A stretch of 6,132 nucleotides of DNA, from the NCBI GenBank assembly GCA_017554135.1, contig JAFZIX010000284.1, positions 1 to 6,132 on the forward strand, read 5' to 3'. Of the stretch, positions 1-4,358 are shown in pieces; positions within the stretch are counted from its first letter, which is position 1; every line of letters begins with the position of its first letter. The stretch comes from Bacteroidales bacterium (GTDB lineage: Bacteria > Bacteroidota > Bacteroidia > Bacteroidales > UBA932). The translations under genes were made by a program, and so were the position numbers. The notes under the pieces are model-generated. The model was not told the origin of the DNA. It ran no database searches and was given only the letters and a program-made list of their open reading frames with translations.

Positions 1-944
1 AAACCGGCAAAGACCTCCAGATCATCGAGGAGGACTGGTGGGTTGTGGCTGTTCTCCGCGCGTTGTTCGAACTGCCATACGCCCGGCACATCTCCTTCAA
101 AGGCGGCACCAGCCTCAGCAAGTGCTGGAACATCATCCAGCGCATGTCAGAGGATGTCGATATTGCCATAGACCGGGAGTTCCTGGGCTTCGGTGGCCAG
201 CTCACCAGGACGCAGATCAGCGACCGGCTTCGCCGCGCCGCCTGCTCCTTCGTGCGCGAAAAACTCCAGTATGACCTTGCCGCCCAGCTGGAAACAGACG
301 GCATCAGCCACGATACCTTCAAAGTCACGGTCGACATCACGCCCATCTCCACAACCGACCCGGAAACCGTCAAAGTGGAATACTCGCCCGTCTTTGACGC
401 CAACCCCTACATCTATTCCACAGTCTTGATAGAAGTCAGTGGCCGTTCCATGAGTGAGCCGGTGGAAAACGTCTCCATTCGCTCCTACATCGATGAAGTC
501 TATACCGAGGTCCCCTTTACCGAGCCCGTTTTCGAAGTTCGCGCCGTCGTACCCCAGCGCACCTTCCTGGAGAAACTCTTCCTTCTGCACGAAGAGTTTG
601 CAAAACCGCAGGTCGACATCCGTGTGGACCGCATGTCCCGCCACATCTACGACATCTGCAAGATGGCCGACACTCCCATCGCAGTCCAGGCCCTCGCCAA
701 CAAAGACCTCTACCTCTCCGTGATAGACCACCGCCGCACCTTCATCGGCCTCCGCGGCTTCGATTACCAGACCCTGCTACCGCAGACACTTAGCATCATC
801 CCTCCCACAGAAGTCCGCGACGTCTGGAAGAAAGACTATCAAGCAATGCAGGAATCAATGATCTACGAAGAGTCTCCTTCCTTCGAGCAGCTGATTGAGA
901 AACTCACCGCGTTGAACCAGCAAATCAACGGCCTGAATTACTGA
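1..944 (+). CDS. AbiEii/AbiGii-family nucleotidyltransferase toxin (5'-partial)
   Basis: The reading frame is open from the window edge (first full codon at 3) to TGA at 942-944, so the gene begins upstream. A GTG at 45 could be taken as the start, but codons before it read TGKDLQIIEEDWWVV, which fits the usual N-terminal 'EKDWWV' stretch of this family, so roughly 20-30 residues are probably missing. Numbering from GTG-45, the nucleotidyltransferase signature is GGTSLSK (20-26) followed by SEDVD (35-39), whose acidic residues are the expected metal ligands. Later conserved pieces are EKLFLLHEEF from residue 176 and RHIYD (199-203). In known AbiE systems, AbiEii is a cytoplasmic, NTP-dependent toxin (a homologue modifies tRNA 3' ends) countered by AbiEi, a DNA-binding antitoxin normally encoded just upstream. 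No antitoxin is visible here. The family call is strong; toxicity and partner are inferred. Confidence 0.92.
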   Translation, partial: TGKDLQIIEEDWWVVAVLRALFELPYARHISFKGGTSLSKCWNIIQRMSEDVDIAIDREFLGFGGQLTRTQISDRLRRAACSFVREKLQYDLAAQLETDGISHDTFKVTVDITPISTTDPETVKVEYSPVFDANPYIYSTVLIEVSGRSMSEPVENVSIRSYIDEVYTEVPFTEPVFEVRAVVPQRTFLEKLFLLHEEFAKPQVDIRVDRMSRHIYDICKMADTPIAVQALANKDLYLSVIDHRRTFIGLRGFDYQTLLPQTLSIIPPTEVRDVWKKDYQAMQESMIYEESPSFEQLIEKLTALNQQINGLNY

Positions 945-949
945 TTGCA

Positions 950-993
950 CTAAACGAAGAAAGCCACCCTCCCGGATGGCTTTCTTCGTTTAG
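950..993. terminator. Bidirectional intrinsic terminator between convergent genes
   Basis: Arms 950-966 and 977-993 are perfect reverse complements over 17 bp, separated by a 10-nt loop. The arm that is 3' in either orientation is rich in T (TTTCTTCGTTTA), though no separate long T-tract follows. It lies 5 bp after the AbiEii stop, and the TAA stop of the minus-strand barrel gene (990-992) sits inside the stem, so one hairpin can serve both converging transcripts. Confidence 0.85.
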
Positions 994-1403
994 AATCCTA
1001 CGCCCAAGTGCAATCCGATGGTGTTTGTCGATACCGTCGGCCCCAGGAACAGATGCAAATTCTTCCAGAAGCGGAAGCGGATGCCCGGCTGCAAGGTGGC
1101 GGCAAAGAGGACATCGCCCTTGCTGTAATCAGTCGTCTTTACGGTTTCTCCAGTTTCGACGTTGGTCATATACCCGCCATACATTTTGTACACATATCCG
1201 GCGCCAATGGCAAAGTCGCAATAAAGGGCTACAATATCTTTATGCCCCAAGTGGAAATACCGACGCATATACAGACCGGTGGAAATACTATAGACACTGG
1301 CCGGAGCAGCATCAATCCAGGTTTTCCCTTGCCACACCATCAGGCCAAAGGTACGCTTATCGTCAATCCTCACACCTCCGGTAATAGCAGGGCATTCGGT
1401 CAC
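990..1403 (-). CDS. N-terminally truncated outer-membrane beta-barrel protein (probable remnant)
   Basis: The frame encodes 137 residues from a GTG at 1403, and stays open back to a TAA at 1470-1472. It has alternating polar/aromatic strands such as VYSISTGLYMRRYF, IVALYCDFAIGAGYVYKM and FAATLQPGIRFRFW, with a terminal phenylalanine (GLHLGVGF), which is typical of a small outer-membrane barrel with a C-terminal insertion signal. There is no signal peptide, no ATG near the front and no plausible start region. The open frame upstream of the GTG (GNLRVPFPGF before VTECPAITGG) still reads like barrel sequence, so the front of the gene appears to be missing. An ATG in another frame (minus strand, near 1491) gives only 15 codons before a stop. 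It is last in the minus-strand operon, 103 bp after the preceding stop. A short functional protein from GTG cannot be excluded but would lack an export signal. Confidence 0.6.
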   Translation of the reverse strand: MTECPAITGGVRIDDKRTFGLMVWQGKTWIDAAPASVYSISTGLYMRRYFHLGHKDIVALYCDFAIGAGYVYKMYGGYMTNVETGETVKTTDYSKGDVLFAATLQPGIRFRFWKNLHLFLGPTVSTNTIGLHLGVGF

Positions 1404-1506
1404 AAATCCAGGAAACGGAACTCTAAGGTTCCCAGCACAACCCTTTATAAGCCACTGATTATCAGCGACTTATTTCTTTCAGCAAGCACCATTCCCAATA
1501 TGGAGC

Positions 1507-2223
1507 TCAATATCTCACCGAAATCCCAATCTGCAGGGTATTATACATCGGTACTTGTCCTGAGTTATTTCCGATAACCGGCTTGTAACCCACGCTTACA
1601 CCAAGATCCTGATACCAAACCCCTGCCTTAAAGCCCAGGCGGAATCCGTAATTTGTTTCCATGTTGCCTATGTGGTTGATCCCCAGGATGCCCTGAACCG
1701 TATAATTGTTGCGTAATTGGGTGGTACCAAACGCCGGCACCACGAATGCCCCGGCCTTCCAGTCCCCGTACTCTTTCACGTAACCGATTTGCAGTCCGAA
1801 ATGGTTGTCAGAATAATAAGACTTTGCATTCTCCCAATTACCGGGTGTGTGAATGATGCTCCCGTCATCGGCAAAACCATATCCTTTTTCAAGTTGGTTC
1901 ATGTCCACTCCATCAATCAGACCGAACGAGAACACATTTCCATCCCGCCATGGCCTGTAACGCAGAGCCAGTAAAGACATGTCGGCGTACAATCCGGATG
2001 GCTTCATCTCACCGGGGATGTCCGTCAAATGATTCAAGCCCATCGACACCTCGTCAAAGGCAACAACCGACCACTTCGGCTTCAAATCACGCTTGGTAAG
2101 TCCGAATATCGGCGCCTCGAAATTCAGTTTCCTTCCCACTACCGTGGAAGTTGTATCCGGACTCTGCGCGGCAGCAGTGATGACCACAAGCGCCGCAAAA
2201 ACGATAGCTAAGACCTTCTTCAT
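1507..2223 (-). CDS. Predicted outer-membrane beta-barrel protein with signal peptide
   Basis: This 238-residue protein starts at an ATG at 2223. It has a clear Sec signal peptide (MKKVLAIVFAALVVITAAAQ; likely cleavage after Ala19). The mature part has many amphipathic, aromatic-bounded strands with alternating residues, for example FGLQIGYVKEYGDWKAGAFV and YGFRLGFKAGVWYQDLGVSV, and ends in IGISVRY with a terminal tyrosine, as expected of a barrel inserted by the BAM machinery. Its length would suit a barrel of about 8-12 strands. I do not recognise a named family and see no enzymatic motif. The start is 11 bp after the stop of the preceding secreted-protein gene, so it is very likely co-transcribed in the sigma-factor operon. 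Its role may be structural or transport-related in the outer membrane; this is inference. Confidence 0.82.
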   Translation of the reverse strand: MKKVLAIVFAALVVITAAAQSPDTTSTVVGRKLNFEAPIFGLTKRDLKPKWSVVAFDEVSMGLNHLTDIPGEMKPSGLYADMSLLALRYRPWRDGNVFSFGLIDGVDMNQLEKGYGFADDGSIIHTPGNWENAKSYYSDNHFGLQIGYVKEYGDWKAGAFVVPAFGTTQLRNNYTVQGILGINHIGNMETNYGFRLGFKAGVWYQDLGVSVGYKPVIGNNSGQVPMYNTLQIGISVRY

Positions 2224-2234
2224 TATCGCGTAAG

Positions 2235-2678
2235 TTATTGTTTTTCAAACATTGAACGTAAATCTTCAAGAGTCGCTTCGCCCTCCAGATACAGCAGGGT
2301 CACCTTCCATTCTTCGCCAACCTGCCGTGCCTGATAACAAAGGTAGCGGTTCATTTTTCCGGACGATGCCGGCTGAATAAGGGCATAGGTCAGAAGATCG
2401 CCTATCTTCTCCGTCTCCTTGACGGCCGCATCATCGGCATCAGTTTCCACCAAGGCTGCCACTTGTCTGGTCAATGCTTCACCCACTTGAAAACTCACGC
2501 CCCGGTAATAATCCAGCTTATACACTGCCATGCTGCTGCCGCGCACCTCGGTCACCACCATCTGTTTCCCGGGGACAACCTTCCCCTGGAACACCGGATA
2601 GCACCTAAGGTCCCGCTGGGCAAAAGCCGAAGCATCCAGCAGCAGTAGCGCCATAAGGGTTGCAATTATCTTTTTCAT
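2235..2678 (-). CDS. Small secreted protein, possibly DUF6108 family
   Basis: This 147-residue protein starts at ATG 2678, where ATGA overlaps the TGA stop of the anti-sigma-like gene, so the two are probably translationally coupled. Residues 1-20 form a signal peptide (MKKIIATLMALLLLDASAFA, cleavage before Gln21), so the product is periplasmic or exported; no lipobox cysteine is present. The mature protein has a short beta-rich start (DLRCYPVFQGKVVPGKQMVV, then RGSSMAVYKLDYYRGVSF) followed by helical and strand segments (ALTRQVAALVETDADDAAV; WKVTLLYLEGEATLEDLRSMF). From memory it resembles small Bacteroides proteins labelled DUF6108, which have no assigned function; that label is tentative. 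Its position between a membrane regulator and an outer-membrane protein suggests a periplasmic sensing or envelope role, which is inference. Confidence 0.8.
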   Translation of the reverse strand: MKKIIATLMALLLLDASAFAQRDLRCYPVFQGKVVPGKQMVVTEVRGSSMAVYKLDYYRGVSFQVGEALTRQVAALVETDADDAAVKETEKIGDLLTYALIQPASSGKMNRYLCYQARQVGEEWKVTLLYLEGEATLEDLRSMFEKQ

Positions 2679-3097
2679 CGCTTGAACATTTCTATCAGGT
2701 TTGCTTCGGCCGGGGTTTCTCTGCCAAAGAAATCGGCCAGGGAAGCATCCACCGTCGCCATTATCATCTCCTTGTCAGAACAGGCTTCCCCGTAGGCATA
2801 TCGCACCCACTCATCGGAAGACGTAAATATGTTTTTCTTTCCAAGGTTAAGGCCGATGGCAACCACAGCCAAAACGCAGGCAGCAACTGCTGCAAAGGAA
2901 TACAGCCATATGGACCTGGCCTTCCGCGCTTTCTTCTCCATGCCGATGGACAGGTATCCCAGCACGCCCTGAATCTCCTTGAAGTCCGGATCGTCCGTTC
3001 CGGCAGCATACAAGGCCAGTTCCCGCTCCTCCTCAGGAGTGGTTTCAGCATCCCAGTAACGCTGCAACAAGACTGTGAATTTCTCTTTATCTGTCAT
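2675..3097 (-). CDS. Single-pass membrane anti-sigma-like protein
   Basis: I chose the ATG at 3097 (140 residues, MTDKEKF...) over a GTG at 3130 because the latter would lengthen the overlap with the sigma gene and adds an unconserved-looking leader. The start codon lies inside the end of the sigma gene: ATGACAGATAA contains both this ATG and the sigma TAA, an 11-bp overlap. The N-terminal ~50 residues (LLQRYWDAETTPEEERELALYAA) match the usual 'L..Y.DGETT.EEE..L' cytoplasmic opening of Bacteroidetes anti-sigma proteins. A transmembrane helix spans about 62-83 (SIWLYSFAAVAACVLAVVAI), preceded by basic KKARKAR, which predicts N-in topology with a ~55-residue periplasmic tail. No zinc-binding HxxxCxxC motif and no FecR domain are visible, so it is not a classical ZAS or FecR protein. 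It probably holds the upstream-encoded sigma factor at the membrane; this rests on gene order and topology. Confidence 0.82.
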   Translation of the reverse strand: MTDKEKFTVLLQRYWDAETTPEEERELALYAAGTDDPDFKEIQGVLGYLSIGMEKKARKARSIWLYSFAAVAACVLAVVAIGLNLGKKNIFTSSDEWVRYAYGEACSDKEMIMATVDASLADFFGRETPAEANLIEMFKR

Positions 3098-3560
3098 CTT
3101 TAAGGGCGTTTCTAATGGTTTTACGGGCACGGGAAAGCTGCATTCGCACGGCGGCAGGTTCCATTTTCAATTCTTTGGCGATATCCTCCAGCCTTCTCCC
3201 GCCATATTCTTTCTCTTCCAGTATATATCGTTGTGTCTGCGAGAGTTCCGTTTCAATTATCCGATGCAATTGGGTATAAGCCTGCTCCTTCTCTTCCCAG
3301 TCCGGAGGATCGGCGGCAATATCGGTTTCAAGGGCTGTCGGTCTTTTTCGTCGCCGCTCGTTCAGGCTCGCGTTGCGGACGGTTCTTGCAAGAAGGGCAT
3401 CGGCCTCTTTGCCGGACTTCAATGGATACTGATGCTGCCAGAGCCGGACAAAACTGTCCTGCAGAATATCCTCTGCGTCAGCCGCATCCGGCAGCATCCT
3501 TCCGGAAACAGCCTTCAACTTCTGCCGAAGCCGCAATAATGCATCAGTCAAATAATCCAT
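3087..3560 (-). CDS. ECF-type RNA polymerase sigma-70 factor
   Basis: This 157-residue protein starts at ATG 3560 and is first in the minus-strand operon. Region 2 includes DAEDILQDSFVRLWQ (28-42), the typical core-binding and -10-recognition segment, followed by the basic NERRRKRP. Region 4 (about 105-153) contains LSQTQRYILEEKEYGGRRLEDIAKELKM and AAVRMQLSRARKTIRNAL, the -35-binding helix-turn-helix with the characteristic RxxLSRAR-type recognition helix. Regions 1 and 3 are absent, as expected for the extracytoplasmic-function class, and the length is at the short end of that class. It directs RNA polymerase to a specific promoter set in response to an envelope signal, and is likely restrained by the overlapping downstream membrane protein. 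No good TAnnTTTG element was found just upstream; autoregulation by its own unknown recognition sequence is possible. The weak upstream sequence before ATG (GTGCAGCG) has no clear Shine-Dalgarno, normal for this phylum. Confidence 0.93.
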   Translation of the reverse strand: MDYLTDALLRLRQKLKAVSGRMLPDAADAEDILQDSFVRLWQHQYPLKSGKEADALLARTVRNASLNERRRKRPTALETDIAADPPDWEEKEQAYTQLHRIIETELSQTQRYILEEKEYGGRRLEDIAKELKMEPAAVRMQLSRARKTIRNALKDDR

Positions 3561-3736
3561 CGCTGCACAAAACGAGCATTTTTCGTGCCGCTCTACTTAT
3601 ATAACACATTGAATCCAAGAATGTAACACTACCCGTAAAAAAATCCGGACAAGCATCTGACCGTCCCAGAAAGTCCTCCCGGGTGTTCACGGTGGTGCCG
3701 GGACTGACACCACCTTTGTCATTTTACCCCTGTTTT

Positions 3737-3774
3737 TGTCAAAGGTGGTGCTCCCTTCAGCACCACCTTTGACA
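3737..3774. repeat. Perfect 16-bp inverted repeat, 6-nt loop
   Basis: TGTCAAAGGTGGTGCT (3737-3752) is exactly complementary to AGCACCACCTTTGACA (3759-3774), with loop CCCTTC. A third copy of the right-arm core, CACCACCTTTGTCA, occurs at 3708-3721, so the same arm is present as a direct repeat. There is no immediate T-tract on either strand and no gene just upstream, so an ordinary terminator role is not well supported. Confidence 0.8.
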
Positions 3775-3814
3775 CTACGTCTATGTTTTTCCTGTATTGA
3801 CGGTGGTAAATGAG

Positions 3815-3908
3815 GTGGACGGTGGTGTGCCGGCGGAATTCGGATTTCAGCGTTTCCGACCCGGGCGAGTCGCTGAAAGACGCATGGAGCCGGCGCACCA
3901 CCGTCCAC
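3815..3908. repeat. Long hairpin with 19-bp arms and nested 8-bp stem
   Basis: Arms 3815-3833 and 3890-3908 pair over 19 bp with a single T-G wobble (T3828 against G3895). Inside the loop, TTTCAGCG (3845-3852) pairs with CGCTGAAA (3871-3878), and CCCGGG (3860-3865) is itself palindromic. The whole could fold into one extended two-stem structure in RNA or single-stranded DNA. Confidence 0.75.
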
Positions 3909-3977
3909 TCTTGCACCTCCCTTTATTCATCGTAACACGTTATATCCAACTTATTCATAACCAATCACTTAGCCCAA

Positions 3978-4005
3978 GGTCTATGTTCCAAAAGGGACAG
4001 AGACC
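3978..4005. repeat. Isolated imperfect hairpin with AAAA loop
   Basis: GGTCTATGTTCC (3978-3989) pairs with GGGACAGAGACC (3994-4005) around an AAAA loop, with one A-G mismatch and one T-G wobble in 12 pairs. Neither strand has a T-tract next to it. It could be an operator, a leader structure or a remnant of a mobile-element end; nothing decides between these. Confidence 0.55.
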
Positions 4006-4170
4006 ACAATGCATCTAATTAATAATCAGCACTTTCGTTTTCACTTCCAGTAACGTTTCTCCGTGCATTCTCTAATGTCATAATCCTTCTTCCGTTCCCT
4101 GAGACGTCGGAGAAGTGCAAACGAACGATCATATTGACTGTCACCAATCCAAGAAGTCAGTTATACCTCC

Positions 4171-4205
4171 AAAACAAAACAAAACGAAACAAAACGAAAC
4201 GGAAC
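4171..4205. repeat. Pentanucleotide tandem repeat, AAAAC/GAAAC type, 7 units
   Basis: Seven consecutive 5-bp units read AAAAC, AAAAC, AAAAC, GAAAC, AAAAC, GAAAC, GGAAC. The repeat is imperfect and lies about 95-130 bp upstream of the -33 element of the receptor promoter. Its copy number could vary by slippage, but the interruptions reduce that likelihood. Confidence 0.8.
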
Positions 4206-4232
4206 TTCGTGGTTTCATTTCATAAACTAAAC

Positions 4233-4251
4233 AACTAATAATCAATTAGTT
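4233..4251. promoter_or_regulatory. Short AT-rich palindrome, possible operator
   Basis: AACTAAT (4233-4239) and ATTAGTT (4245-4251) are perfect inverted arms around AATCA. It lies about 50 bp upstream of the -33 element of the receptor promoter, a suitable place for an activator or repressor dimer. In AT-rich DNA such a 7-bp palindrome may also arise by chance. Confidence 0.3.
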
Positions 4252-4299
4252 AATATTTCTCAAACCTGCACCGGGGCGGTTGCACACCCTTTCAAATCC

Positions 4300-4330
4300 T
4301 TGCTTATTCGAAAGCGAATCCATACATTTG
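4300..4330 (+). promoter_or_regulatory. Bacteroidetes-type promoter for the SusC/RagA-like receptor
   Basis: TACATTTG at 4323-4330 matches the Bacteroidetes -7 consensus TAnnTTTG exactly. TTG at 4300-4302, 20 bp upstream, matches the core of the -33 TTTG element, at normal spacing. Transcription would start near 4335-4338, leaving a leader of only about 20-25 nt before the ATG at 4359. That leader (AACAACCAATCACA) is A-rich and without a Shine-Dalgarno, as is usual in this phylum. The match is to the housekeeping sigma class rather than obviously to an ECF class. Confidence 0.75.
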
Positions 4331-4358
4331 TATCTATGCAACTTAACAACCAATCACA

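Larger units (their letters stand above)
3677..3908. repeat. Cluster of GGTGGTG/CACCACC palindromes (possible MITE-like element)
   Basis: GGTGGT or its complement occurs seven times here: 3691, 3708, 3744, 3761, 3802, 3821 and near 3897, in alternating orientation so that several hairpins can form. Components are TCCCGG/CCGGGA (3677-3682 with 3698-3703) or alternatively GGTGGTG/CACCACC (3691-3697 with 3708-3714), a perfect 16-bp stem (3737-3774), and a long hairpin (3815-3908). The direct repeat GACGGTGGT occurs at 3799 and 3818. The outer ends are similar inverted repeats: ACGGTGGTGCCGG at 3689-3701, and the complement of ACGGTGGTGCGCCGG at 3890-3904, differing by a 2-bp insertion. That would suit a non-autonomous mobile repeat of ~216 bp, but no target-site duplication was identified. 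Confidence 0.6.
3561..4358. other. Divergent intergenic region without a supported gene
   Basis: This 798-bp stretch separates the minus-strand sigma operon from the plus-strand receptor. Short open frames exist within it (about 65-73 codons around 3687-4018), but they run through the palindromic repeats, encode low-complexity Pro/His/Arg-rich sequence, and have no recognisable domain. Instead it contains the palindromic cluster at 3677-3908, a hairpin at 3978-4005, an AAAAC/GAAAC tract at 4171-4205, a short palindrome at 4233-4251 and the receptor promoter at 4300-4330. The half nearest the receptor (roughly 3910-4358) is markedly more AT-rich than the coding DNA. I saw no tRNA, rRNA or CRISPR array. 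Confidence 0.75.

Noticed and set aside
147..731. 194-codon open frame on the minus strand
   Set aside because: It is fully antisense to the AbiEii gene, is Gly/Val/Asp-rich without domain motifs, and results from codon bias on the other strand.
1008..1577. 189-codon open frame on the plus strand
   Set aside because: It runs antisense to two barrel genes and the gap between them, with no recognisable domain, signal peptide or conserved start; the minus-strand frames have clear barrel patterns.
2660..3103. 147-codon open frame on the plus strand
   Set aside because: It is the shadow of the anti-sigma-like gene, whose transmembrane segment and overlapping start/stop signals identify the true strand.
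3095..3130. Alternative GTG start for the anti-sigma-like gene at 3130
   Set aside because: It would add 11 residues and lengthen the overlap with the sigma gene to 44 bp; the ATG at 3097 gives the usual compact overlap and family-like N-terminus.
3737..3774. Rho-independent terminator
   Set aside because: The stem is strong but no gene ends near it on either strand and no T-tract follows directly.
3815..3908. Integron attC site
   Set aside because: The long folded hairpin is suggestive, but no paired GTTRRRY/RYYYAAC core sites bound it and no integrase or gene cassettes are present.
3677..3908. CRISPR array
   Set aside because: The repeated motif is about 7-14 bp, in alternating orientation and with irregular spacing, unlike direct CRISPR repeats with uniform spacers.
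3687..4018. Three short open frames (65-73 codons) in the intergenic region
   Set aside because: They run through palindromic repeats on opposite strands, encode low-complexity sequence and have no plausible translation signals.
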